64,000 bases of DNA from Leptobrachium leishanense (Eukaryota > Chordata > Amphibia > Anura > Megophryidae), in the NCBI GenBank assembly GCA_009667805.1, contig CM019063.1, forward strand, positions 348,320,862 through 348,384,861, read 5' to 3'. The first letter of the stretch is position 1. The number at the start of each line of letters is the position of its first letter. The notes under the pieces were generated by a model. The model was given only the letters and a program-made list of their open reading frames with translations. It was not told where the DNA came from and made no database searches. The translations under genes and the position numbers were made by a program. Shown in pieces: positions 11,346 through 22,486 of the stretch.

Positions 11346-13974
11346 GAAAGGGACCTCTAGAAAAGAGGTAACTGGCTAGGACATATATTTAAAACAATTA
11401 CTTTATTAAACATTAACCATAAAACATAAACCCTACGGAAGGTTACATAAATGCAACCAAGACTAACGTTACAAACATACACAATTGCTAAAATCAAAAT
11501 AACCACAAAAATTCGTAGGTGAATTACCTTAGGAAGTGATTATTATTAGTTATTGATAAATTGAACATGTGAATAAACCAAAAATGCTCCTTTTATTGTA
11601 AAGCATTCATATGTAGGTAGAGCATTAGTTAATTCACAATATGAACTAGGATAACTATGATCACTAGTGTACAAAAGATTGAGCCAAATTAATTGCAAAG
11701 AAGTAAGTATATCCAAGTCAGTAATCATTACTTATGCATCATGCTAGATGATATTAATCTAAACATTGCCTGAACCATAAACATAGTTTGACACACTATA
11801 AACAGGTTTTAACCTATAAGTGTGTGTATTTATCTTAATGTACTTGATTAGTTGTGCACACAAGATGTCTAAAAAAGGGGGCGACTTACTCCAATATAAT
11901 ATTAATAAAGGGCAATTGCTAAGAATTGCAAATAATTCCAGATAGGCAGTAACTACCGCTAAATGTTGAAATAGGTCATTTTTTAAGTAGAAACCAGATA
12001 CAAAGAAGATGATTATGGCAAGTCTCCAGCCTTACGTAGATGATACATAATGAAGCTGGAACAGTAGCACTAGTACATTCGTTTCTGCCATAGATACACC
12101 GCAAACCATCAATGAAATTTAACTTAGGTAAATTGTGTACAAATGCCAAAAGTTATTATGTCGTGGTTTATCAGAAGAAGGGCAGAACGACTTGTATTGC
12201 CTCTGTGGTTTGAGTGTAATTATCATAAAGGATTCGAGCTAGTTGCAATGCCAAATCTAGAATAGAGTGGAAACGCTCGCTGTAGCGTTGGCAATTTAAC
12301 CCTTAAATTGAAGTAGGTAATTTTAAATGATAGCGTTCATATCGTACTAGATTGTAAATACCTTATCATTATACCAAGAATGAATTAAAGACATAGTACT
12401 AGATTCTTTTCATAATACCCAACACAGCATTTTAAATTAAGGCTGCTTGTGTTATCTACATGCATAAGTCGATCTTATGAGCCGTGCTGGAATCAAAATT
12501 ATTGCTCTTGTTCTGCAAATAAATTGCCGAGTGGTAACGCCCAAAAGCAGCGTTTTAAATATGATCTTACACACAGTTAGAAGTATTATATTCTTTTATC
12601 AAGTGCAATTTGTTCCACACGTTTTTCACTCACTTGAAAATGCCAGGTATAAGCAGCAGAGTTATTTCATTCATTAAGTACTTGCAAGTGCTTTATCTTA
12701 AGCAGCACATGTATGGTTAAATTCGATAGTTGCGCCCTCTGTTGTCAAAGGTATAACCTAGTATGGCGAAATGATGAAGTTTAGACTATTCAATTCATTA
12801 ATCAGTTTCTTGAGATAACCATACAACAGCAGCACATTTAAAGATAGCTACACCCGATAGAGTAGTAACACCCAAATAGCAGCGTTTCAATTTTAAATAT
12901 TAACTTGCACACAATTAGAAATGTTCTATTCTTTTATCAGGTGCAATTTGTTTATCACTCACTTGAAGATGCCAGGTATCAACAGCACCTATTAAAGTGA
13001 TTACGCCCAAGGCAGCGTTTAGATTATAATATGATCTTTTTCTGTGCTAGAATTATTTCATTCATTAAGTACTTGCAAGTGCTATATCTCAAGCAGCACA
13101 TATATTGTCAAATTAAGTAATTGCGCCCTCGGTTGTCAAAGGTATAACTTAATATGGCGAAATAATTCAATTCATTTAATTTCTTGAGGTTACCATACGA
13201 CAGCAGCACATTTAAAGATAACTACGCCCAAAAGCAGCATTTTAATTAGGATGTTCAATGAAAAGACTTCAATCGTTCATAGTCTCATTGGAAAAAAGTT
13301 TCAATTGTTCATTTATTAATCCTATATTTGAGCTGCACATTAATTGGAGTAGTAACGCCCAGAAAGCAGCGTTTCAATTTTAAATATGATCTTACACACA
13401 GTTAGAGATGTTCTATTCTTTTATCAGGTGCAATTTGTTCACACATTTATCACTCACTTTAAGATGCCAGATGTCAACAGCACCTATTGAAGTGATTACG
13501 CCCAAAGCAGCGTTTAGATTATAATGTGATCTTTTTCTGTGCTTAAGTTATTACATTCATCAAATATTTGCAAGTGCTATATATCTTTAGCAGCACATAT
13601 ATTAATACATTCAGTACTTGCGCCCTCAGTTGTCAAAGGTATTACTTAATATAGCGATATTATAAGGTTTTAAACTATTCAATTCATTCGTCAGTTACTT
13701 AAGGTTACCATACATCAGCAGCACCTTGAAAAATACGCCCAAAGCAGCGTTTAGATTAGGATATTCTAAAAAAAGGCTTCAATCATTCATAGTCTCATTG
13801 AGAAAAAAAATTTTTTTCATTGTTCATTTATCAATCCTTTTAACTTTCAGTTCTTTGAAGGGTGAATAATTCCTTCTAAGTTATCTTAAATTAAGATTCT
13901 GAAATCATTTCTTTAAGCATTCGACGCGCGTTTCACATACGTGCTCCTCAGGAATGCTAACTTAACCAGTATGT
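11346..13974 (-). repeat. Left inverted arm of the PLE
   Basis: It is the reverse complement of 16299-18927. The outer end is GAAAGGGACCTCTAGAAAAG and the inner end is TTAACCAGTATGT. Only scattered small indels and substitutions separate the arms (for example a missing A near 12052 and an extra AT near 13582). It contains internal sub-repeats (CGCCCAAAGCAGCGTTT-type and GCGCCCTC..GTTGTCAAAG) and an antisense hammerhead at 13917-13957. Confidence 0.92.
13917..13957 (-). ncRNA. Hammerhead ribozyme (left arm, antisense to the ORF)
   Basis: It is the exact inverted counterpart of 16316-16356. Read on the minus strand it has the same GCATTC/GAATGC stem I, CTGAGGA and GAAA core, and GTC cleavage triplet. 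It lies 18 bases inside the inner end of the left arm. A transcript entering the element from the right on the minus strand would carry this copy in active orientation. Confidence 0.86.
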
Positions 13975-15052
13975 AGCCTTAAGAGAATTAAAAAATGAAA
14001 AAAGTATTGAGATAAAAGCCTCAGACAAAGGGGGAAATATTGTAATAATGTCAAAAACTGATTACAAAGAGATGTGTCTACGAATTATCAACGATCCGGA
14101 GGGCTATGCTCTGTTAACTTTTAATCCCACTGAGAAGTATCTTGTAGAACTAGACAGATTATTACAGAAAGGAGTAATGGATGGACACATTTCAGAAGAA
14201 TTAAAGAAATCATTACTACCATTAAGACCTACAACACCAACACTTTATAGTTTACCCAAAGTACATAAATCTCTAATTAACCCGCCAGGACGCCCAATTA
14301 TTGCAGGTAATAATTCCCTAACAGAAAAATTGAGTCAATTTGTGGATTATTATCTACATCCACTTGTGGAAGAAATACCCTCGTACACAAGAGACACACA
14401 AAATGCTCTCCAACATCTAGAGGATATAATTATTCCATCAGATACTACATTAGCGAGTTTCGACGTAGTATCCTTATATAATAATATCCCACACGAGCAA
14501 GGGATTAAGGCATGTAGATATTTCTTGAGTAAGAAATTTAATGAAGCAATGACACACTTCATTATTCAACTACTTACATATATCCTTACTCATAATTTCT
14601 TTTTATTTGATGGTAAATATTATCTGCAGACAAGGGGCACGGCAATGGGAACATCCTGTGCCCCAAGTTATGCGAACCTGTATTTAGCCTTTTGGGAAGA
14701 AATGGTAGTCTTTACAGATCAAAATTTAAAATACACTGTTAATGTGTCAAAATGGTTCAGATACATTGATGATATTTTTCTGTTATGGCATGGCTCTGAT
14801 AATCTCTTAAATGAATGGTTGGGTGAACTTAATACCAATAACATCGGATTGACCTTGACTTTAATTAACAGCAAAGAAAAATTACAGTTTTTGGATTTAA
14901 CGGTTGAAGTTAACAACAATACATTACAAACAAAACTATATAGAAAAGAAACATCAACAAATAATTTGTTAAATTGGGAAAGTTTCCATCCAGTCCCACT
15001 TAAGTTGGGAATACCAATAGGGCAATATCTAAGCCCGGAGAAATTGCAGTAA
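13967..15052 (+). pseudogene. Penelope-type reverse transcriptase, 5'-truncated
   Basis: The frame opens after a stop in the inner left arm. It reads KASDKGGNIVIM just upstream of the first ATG (14048), so the protein's normal N-terminus is missing and the coding part begins at the arm junction. Counting from that ATG: SLPKVHK at 68-74, motif A FDVVSLYNNIP at 138-148, TRGTAMGTSCAP at 195-206, the catalytic YIDD at 239-242, and FLDL near 281. These are Penelope-class RT signatures, close to telomerase in the RT tree. The frame then shifts near 15030 and stops at 15052. The following codons in the next frame (RRNCSNL) look like the proper continuation. One small indel therefore separates the two halves. 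Confidence 0.88.
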
Positions 15053-15866
15053 TCTTAAAGACTTTCAAGAAGAAGCGAATCGACTCAGGGAAATGTTTCG
15101 TTCTAAAGGTTACCCTAATCGTTGCTTAAAAAGAGCTTATAAAAAAGCCCTGGTATCAGATAGAAAAAAATTACTAATTCCAAAGAAGAAAATACCAGGC
15201 GAAAAACAAATAAGATTCATTGCGACTTATGATAAGGGATGGAATGACATCAAAGATATATGCCAAAAATACTGGCCAATTCTACAAATGGATGAGAATA
15301 TCTCCAATGTAATTTCCAAAACAGCGACCTTTACAGCAAGGAGATCCATAAATTTAAAAGACATATTAGTTCACAGCCATTTCACTTCAGATGAGCCTAA
15401 AACACACTGGTTGAAACCTAAACCTGGCATGCGTAAATGTGGACACTGTAAAGCATGTCAGTCAGTGGAAAACTCAGAATCTTTCAATAGTACCATTACA
15501 GGAAAAATATTCCCTATAAAAGAATCAATTACGTGTGAAACCATGAAAGTGATATATTTGATTACTTGTACCTGCAAAAAACAATATGTAGGGAAAACTT
15601 ATCAGCAATTCAAAAAGAGAATTTTACAACATATCAATTCAGTTATTAATACAACAGATACTCCTATATCCAGACACGTGTGGGCTAACCATAATGGGGA
15701 CCCCAAATGTCTAAGTTTTCAAGCAATAGAAGCTATCACATTAGGTCCAAGAAGAGGTGATTTTGATGTAATACTTAGGAGAAAAGAATCCAGATGGATC
15801 TTTGTACTCAAAACACAATTCCCCAATGGCCTTAATGAGGAATTTAACTATACTCCTTTTTTATGA
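15053..15866 (+). pseudogene. GIY-YIG endonuclease half of the PLE polyprotein
   Basis: It is in a different frame from the RT and continues the same polyprotein after the frameshift. Counted from the ATG at 15093, a cysteine cluster CGHCKAC lies at 116-122. The GIY-YIG domain follows with IYLITC at 154-159, QYVGKT at 164-169, R176 in FKKR, H180, and E232 in RRKESRW. These are the residues expected for the endonuclease that opens the target DNA in Penelope elements. The frame ends with TGA at 15864-15866, about 430 bases before the right arm. The domain is intact, but with the upstream frameshift it could be made only as a separate product. Confidence 0.87.
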
Positions 15867-16298
15867 TTCTATTTTTCAACAACTGTACAAAACTCTAATT
15901 AATTAACATTCTAATGGTTATTATTATACCTTAGATTCAAAATTGAACAATTAAATCCGATATAGTCATTCTATAAGCCAGAAAATCACAAATGAGTCTG
16001 TTATAAATATGGTTTGATTTATGAGCCTTATTTACCTTTAGGGTAAAATTAATTGAATTTGTTAAATTTTCAGCTCATGAATAAAAATGTTTAACTTGAT
16101 TTCAATTCACCAACAATATGATTGGTTTATGAATATATACTGTTTATTAAGTAATTGTGACCTAATGGCTTTTTGAACACGTTTTATAAATATACAATTG
16201 ACTCTCCAAGAAACCGTTGGCTTAGATAAAAAACTGATTGAAGAATCTAATCACGTGTTCTAGTTAATGATTGAAGGAGGTTCTTAAAAGCAACCCCG
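15867..16298 (+). other. PLE 3' non-coding core
   Basis: This is AT-rich sequence between the endonuclease stop and the right arm. No gene or strong motif was seen. It ends GGTTCTTAAAAGCAACCCCG just before the arm. Confidence 0.6.
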
Positions 16299-18927
16299 AC
16301 ATACTGGTTAAGTTAGCATTCCTGAGGAGCACGTATGTGAAACGCGCGTCGAATGCTTAAAGAAATGATTTCAGAATCTTAATTTAAGATAACTTAGAAG
16401 GAATTATTCACCCTTCAAAGAACTGAAAGTTAAAAGGATTGATAAATGAACAATGAAAAAAATTTTTTTTCTCAATGAGACTATGAATGATTGAAGCCTT
16501 TTTTTAGAATATCCTAATCTAAACGCTGCTTTGGGCGTATTTTTCAAGGTGCTGCTGATGTATGGTAACCTTAAGTAACTGACGAATGAATTGAATAGTT
16601 TAAAACCTTATAATATCGCTATATTAAGTAATACCTTTGACAACTGAGGGCGCAAGTACTGAATGTATTAATATATGTGCTGCTAAAGATATAGCACTTG
16701 CAAATATTTGATGAATGTAATAACTTAAGCACAGAACAAGATCACATTATAATCTAAACGCTGCTTTGGGCGTAATCACTTCAATAGGTGCTGTTGACAT
16801 CTGGCATCTTAAAGTGAGTGATAAATGTGTTGAACAAATTGCACCTGATAAAAGAATAGAACATCTCTAACTGTGTGTAAGATCATATTTAAAATTGAAA
16901 CGCTGCTTTCTGGGCGTTACTACTCCAATTAATGTGCAGCTCAAATATAGGATTAATAAATGAACAATTGAAACTTTTTTCCAATGAGACTATGAACGAT
17001 TGAAGTCTTTTCATTGAACATCCTAATTAAAATGCTGCTTTTGGGCGTAGTTATCTTTAAATGTGCTGCTGTCGTATGGTAACCTCAAGAAATTAAATGA
17101 ATTGAATTATTTCGCCATATTAAGTTATACCTTTGACAACCGAGGGCGCAATTACTTAATTTGACAATATATGTGCTGCTTGAGATATAGCACTTGCAAG
17201 TACTTAATGAATGAAATAATTCTAGCACAGAAAAAGATCATATTATAATCTAAACGCTGCCTTGGGCGTAATCACTTTAATAGGTGCTGTTGATACCTGG
17301 CATCTTCAAGTGAGTGATAAACAAATTGCACCTGATAAAAGAATAGAACATTTCTAATTGTGTGCAAGTTAATATTTAAAATTGAAACGCTGCTATTTGG
17401 GTGTTACTACTCTATCGGGTGTAGCTATCTTTAAATGTGCTGCTGTTGTATGGTTATCTCAAGAAACTGATTAATGAATTGAATAGTCTAAACTTCATCA
17501 TTTCGCCATACTAGGTTATACCTTTGACAACAGAGGGCGCAACTATCGAATTTAACCATACATGTGCTGCTTAAGATAAAGCACTTGCAAGTACTTAATG
17601 AATGAAATAACTCTGCTGCTTATACCTGGCATTTTCAAGTGAGTGAAAAACGTGTGGAACAAATTGCACTTGATAAAAGAATATAATACTTCTAACTGTG
17701 TGTAAGATCATATTTAAAACGCTGCTTTGGGCGTTACCACTCGGCAATTTATTTGCAGAACAAGAGCAATAATTTTGATTCCAGCACGGCTCATAAGATC
17801 GACTTATGCATGTAGATAACACAAGCAGCCTTAATTTAAAAATGCTGTGTTGGGTATTATGAAAAGAATCTAGTACTATGTCTTTAATTCATTCTTGGTA
17901 TAATGATAAGGTATTTACAATCTAGTACGATATGAACGCTATCATTTAAAATTACCTACTTCAATTTAAGGGTTAAATTGCCAACGCTACAGCGAGCGTT
18001 TCCACTCTATTCTAGATTTGGCATTGCAACTAGCTCGAATCCTTTATGATAATTACACTCAAACCACAGAGGCAATACAAGTCGTTCTGCCCTTCTTCTG
18101 ATAAACCACGACATAATAACTTTTGGCATTTGTACACAATTTACCTAAGTTAAATTTCATTGATGGTTTGCGGTGTATCTATGGCAGAAACGAATGTACT
18201 AGTGCTACTGTTCCAGCTTCATTTATGTATCATCTACGTAAGGCTGGAGACTTGCCATAATCATCTTCTTTGTATCTGGTTTCTACTTAAAAAATGACCT
18301 ATTTCAACATTTAGCGGTAGTTACTGCCTATCTGGAATTATTTGCAATTCTTAGCAATTGCCCTTTATTAATATTATATTGGAGTAAGTCGCCCCCTTTT
18401 TTAGACATCTTGTGTGCACAACTAATCAAGTACATTAAGATAAATACACACACTTATAGGTTAAAACCTGTTTATAGTGTGTCAAACTATGTTTATGGTT
18501 CAGGCAATGTTTAGATTAATATCATCTAGCATGATGCATAAGTAATGATTACTGACTTGGATATACTTACTTCTTTGCAATTAATTTGGCTCAATCTTTT
18601 GTACACTAGTGATCATAGTTATCCTAGTTCATATTGTGAATTAACTAATGCTCTACCTACATATGAATGCTTTACAATAAAAGGAGCATTTTTGGTTTAT
18701 TCACATGTTCAATTTATCAATAACTAATAATAATCACTTCCTAAGGTAATTCACCTACGAATTTTTGTGGTTATTTTGATTTTAGCAATTGTGTATGTTT
18801 GTAACGTTAGTCTTGGTTGCATTTATGTAACCTTCCGTAGGGTTTATGTTTTATGGTTAATGTTTAATAAAGTAATTGTTTTAAATATATGTCCTAGCCA
18901 GTTACCTCTTTTCTAGAGGTCCCTTTC
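16299..18927 (+). repeat. Right inverted arm of the PLE
   Basis: It starts ACATACTGGTTAAGTTAGC next to the hammerhead and ends CTAGAGGTCCCTTTC. It is the same length (2629 bases) as the left arm, with which it could form a very large hairpin. The open frame 18545-18727 occurs identically in the left arm at 11728-11546, and it looks non-functional. Confidence 0.92.
16316..16356 (+). ncRNA. Hammerhead ribozyme (right arm), minimal PLE type
   Basis: All parts of a type I hammerhead are present in order. Stem I is GCATTC (16316-16321) with GAATGC (16351-16356). The core is CTGAGGA (16322-16328). Stem II is GCA/TGT with a CGTA loop (16329-16338), closed by a G-U pair. The second core segment is GAAA (16339-16342). 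Stem III is two pairs (A-U, C-G) with a GCGC loop (16342-16349). The cleavage triplet GTC ends at 16350. This short-stem-III form is the one reported in Penelope-like elements. Cleavage would fall at 16350/16351, in the sense strand of the reverse transcriptase. Confidence 0.88.
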
Positions 18928-19016
18928 TTGTTGATGTTGGGTTACCCCCATTGTGGCTCTGGATTCTTTATCTGAGAAGCTCTATACTAGTCAGTTGTCT
19001 GGCTACCTTTTTCTTA
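18928..19016 (+). other. 89-base tail present only at the right end of the PLE
   Basis: The segment lies between the end of the inverted arm and the right 14-bp target duplication and has no partner on the left. Penelope elements commonly carry a short extension on one terminal repeat only. Here it is the 3'-most part of the element, where target-primed reverse transcription would begin. Confidence 0.6.
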
Positions 19017-19030
19017 TAATATTTGTTCTG
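19017..19030. repeat. Right 14-bp target site duplication of the PLE
   Basis: TAATATTTGTTCTG is an exact copy of 11332-11345. It places the right end of the element 89 bases beyond the inverted arm. Confidence 0.85.
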
Positions 19031-20868
19031 TGTTCTATAGATTTAAACAATACTTCATATATGGATGTACAAGTGGGACAGTATTACAGAGTGTTTTGGG
19101 ATGAAGGCTAATTTATGCCATATAAAACCTACTGACACCCTTAATTTTTATTTTGTATATGTTATGCTAGCATAACCAGTCTCAAATATCCAAATTGTGA
19201 ATAATTTTTGGAGGTCCTATTATTGTGTTCTGTGTTTGGGATGCAAATGAACATCAAGGTGATAAATCAATATATTTTGTGCAAAAAAAAATGCCTGTTG
19301 CTTTTTTTCCTATTGTGATAACATTGCTAAACTGAAGCTTTTTCAGGAGACCTTCCTATGTGGCTGACATGACCAATCCTACAAGTGTTAGAATTATTTT
19401 ATTTTGTCGTTAACCACCATAATTGTATTACATTGAAACCATTTACTGTGTGATTGAATGTAATCCTAAGGCTATCGTCAGTAACCTTTGCACCCAAAAT
19501 TTTTAGAATCAGATTTCCCACATAGTATTGTGGGAAATGTAGTTTCAAAACCAGCTGGGGGGCAAGGGTTGCTAACACTGCTCTGTGATATTGTAGCATA
19601 GCTTCTATATAGGGGTTTATCATACCAAAGGCTTTGTCAGAAGAAAGACTTCAGTCAAGCAAGAAACAATCCATACGGATACAGTCAAAGCACATCATAG
19701 ATTTGATACACTGTGTTAGACATTGACTATCCACTCAGGTTTAAAAGTAACAATTTAAAACAACAATCACAAACATTGAATTTTACACCTGACTCCATGC
19801 CGGTTTAGAATCTGGATGATCATGTTATTTGCACTTTGTATGAGACTAATTATTTAAAGAATATGCTGTATAAGCAAACTACTAGACATTATTTACTCTG
19901 TTGTTTTTAGGAATCTTGGCAAGAATGTAAATAGGGCTAACTTTACCTAATGTTAAAGTGAACCTGGACAGGCCATGTGCACTCGGCCTGTGATATCTCA
20001 CCAGAAGATGGGTATAACAGTTTTAAAGATCAATGCGATTACATCATGCTTTGATTAAATATCGTAGCTTGCACTTAAAGACTCCAAGGCAAGGCACCAC
20101 CATGCTTGTTCTCTAGGGACAGAGCTCTAAGAGGGCCATTGCATGTTTCTGCTCCGCTCTCAGTGATTTTTGTAAGCAGAAGAGCCATCCTATGGGACAC
20201 CTATTGCTCACCTTGGCAGCAAGCCACTGGAGGGCAGGTACAGGGAGTGATGACTCCATCTTTTCTTTTTGTGAACACAAAAAGAAAACAGGGAATTGTG
20301 GAACTCTAACTCCCTATCCAATGAGCCCAACTTAGCACTACATGGGAACAATCATGCTTGAAATCAGTTTAAGAAACATCAGGGATGGGTACAAACACTT
20401 CATTATATGTAGGATGCTTTTCTGAATTTAATTTGCCAGTCCTAAACGTGGCTTTTGCTCTTTTTAAGATCATAGGTTACAACCCCTAAAATCCAGTAAA
20501 CAATCAATTTAATATTTCTGTACAGACATAACTGTGCAAACGCACAATTTTTTTTTAAACTACTCAAATCACACAACACAGAAAAATCTGTTCTAATATG
20601 TGCTCATTCCCATAAGCTGTTTTTGGCAATAGGTTACTGTTCTAACTACTAATGTCACTTTCTCGAATGGACATTGTAATTATACAAAACAATGTTTTAC
20701 TCCTCCTGCAGCGTGCACAATCAAATGTCTTTTGTATCGGACATACATAGCATGTATCTTGTAAAGCTCCCAGAATTCTCCAGAACTACTACTGTAGTGA
20801 CTCTTCTATACTTCTCCTGAAAGTGTTGTTTGGATGAAGTATTGTATTGTGTGCAGAAAAGACTATGG
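19031..20868. other. Intergenic, no gene seen
   Basis: Only a repeat fragment at about 19500-19600 is recognisable (see that entry). The remaining sequence is AT-rich and unique-looking. Confidence 0.5.
19498..19605. repeat. Interspersed repeat with ATGTAGTTTC..AAACCAGCTGG core
   Basis: It contains GGGAAATGTAGTTTCAAAAC, then CAGCTGGGG and a trailing GGCAAGGGTTGCTAACAC. The same layout appears at 27054-27115 (GAAATGTAGTTCCAAAACAT, then CTGGGCTGCCAAGGTTGCTC), at 47130-47285 and at 51310-51430. It is a widespread short family, probably a non-autonomous DNA element. Confidence 0.5.
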
Positions 20869-21082
20869 GGGTTATTTAGAGGGCTGGTGTGCTGCAGCAG
20901 CAAACCGTGAAAAATCAACGTTGTTGCAAGATTGGTAAACCTTTCTTTTTCACAAAAGGAAAACCCAAACAGTAGCAGGAGAGGCTTCACTGTGAAGCTT
21001 CGGTCACAGTTTAGATTTTCCATTGGCAATTTTCGCCACTCTATACAACTTCAGTAAACCTTGACTTCCTCTTAAATAACCC
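20869..21082. mobile_element. Short MITE with GGGTTATTTA inverted ends
   Basis: The left end GGGTTATTTAGAGG and right end CCTCTTAAATAACCC are inverted repeats. The ends resemble those of the larger elements at 21830-22486 and 27167-28037 (GGGTTATTC). There is no coding capacity, and the target duplication is unclear. Confidence 0.6.
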
Positions 21083-21829
21083 GTTTTATAGCTGTCGCTC
21101 TGTGTAGCAAAAACCGTATACTGAGGGTATCGATCTTGCCAAATATATTCATTAATAGGGCAACAGGTGTGTCATTTGTACGATGTGGGAAATTAAATGT
21201 ATTTGTTAGTTCTTTGTTTAAATATTGGTAGCTGATTGCTTTGTAGAATATACAAACACATTTAGCCAGAACCTGTTTGTAATAATTCTTACTTGCTGCT
21301 CTAAATCAGAATTATTTATTGCTACAAATGTGAAGTTTGTATGTTATGTTTTTTAAAAAGAGACTCGTACTAACATGTCTTATTTTACAGTACTGCTTTT
21401 ATGTTCATGAAATGTTGTGTGTTGCTTTAATTCCAATGTATTATCTTCCTGTTGCTTAAATTCATTTTTATTTAAACTTATTTATTAAACTGTATGAATG
21501 GAAAATGTATTTATGGAGTGAATTTTATGTTTTCACATTTTCATTTGTGAAATACTTGCAGACACTGTAAAACACCCACAAGGAATATATGTAGCATGGT
21601 TGGAGACCTTTAATATAGCCCACTGTATGTTGAATGTTACCAAGACATCCCATGAAAGGTTTTCACATTTTATCACACAAACCTTTTGGTTATATAGTCT
21701 ATTCTTGTGAAGAGGGGAAAAAGGGGAACCTGTTACTGCATTTTTCTGGGAAAATACGCAATTTTAACTAAAACTGGGGGGGGGGGACCCTTGCTTGTAT
21801 TTGAGGATTTATGTTTTATGAATGACTAT

Positions 21830-22486
21830 AGGGGCTATTCAGAAAGAGCTGGAATTTGCTATCTGGTTCGATGTGCTTCAGCGATTCCATTTCACTGACC
21901 CTGCATTGAATTCACTATTCAATGCAGTGTCCCCAAAGTGCACCAAACATGGAGCCCCGAACTGCAGAAAAAAAAAACCCTTAGAACTCTGCTATACTTT
22001 AAACCGATAAAAATGTGTCTAAATAATAAAGGTTCTAAATTGAATAAAAATGCCTTTTGAAAATTGGGAATCCAAAAGTCAATCTAAAAAAAAATATAAA
22101 GATGTTCTAAAAACTAAACCAGAAAGACTGCTGAAAATGAAAATAAATTTTAATAATAATTTAAAAAATATTTTTTTACATTGAATCCTCTGGGATTCGC
22201 CCGTTTAAACCTGTCAAAGTGAAAGACCAAAAATCTGGGCCTTTCCCTGACACTTTGCAGTTCAGCATTCTCTGAATAGATTAACCATTACTTCTGTATG
22301 GGACAATTTTTTGCTGCCAGCGAATGTCACGGATCTGAACTGCACCGTATTTTGCTGTCAATTCACCAAATACTGGCGAACTGACAGCTCTGCAAATAGA
22401 CGAACTGCCATGAAATTGGACCGTACGGTTAAATTCACTGTTCGTTGCAATTCAGTGGCATGTTTGCCCCCTACTGAATAACCCCT
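21830..22486. mobile_element. Harbinger-like MITE
   Basis: The left end is AGGGGCTATTCAGAAAGAGC and the right end GAATAACCCCT. Flanks TAT and TTT give at best an imperfect 3-bp duplication. The right half (GGGATTCGCCCGTTTAAACC, CTCTGAATAGA, ACCGTACGGTTAAATTCAC) is shared with 27167-28037. Confidence 0.65.

Larger units (their letters stand above)
11346..19016 (+). mobile_element. Penelope-like retroelement with 2.63-kb inverted arms
   Basis: The unit is flanked by a perfect 14-bp direct repeat, TAATATTTGTTCTG, at 11332-11345 and 19017-19030. Inside are two inverted arms (11346-13974 and 16299-18927) around a 2.3-kb core encoding a Penelope-type reverse transcriptase and a GIY-YIG endonuclease. 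An 89-base tail (18928-19016) follows only the right arm. Penelope elements are known to have long terminal repeats in direct or inverted orientation, variable-length target duplications, a short extension beside one repeat, and hammerhead ribozymes. All of these are visible here. The arms are nearly identical, so the insertion looks recent. Confidence 0.9.

Noticed and set aside
11546..11728. Identical 60-residue frame in both PLE arms (also 18545-18727)
   Set aside because: Its duplication is explained by the inverted arms. There is no recognisable domain, and its length is within chance for AT-rich DNA.
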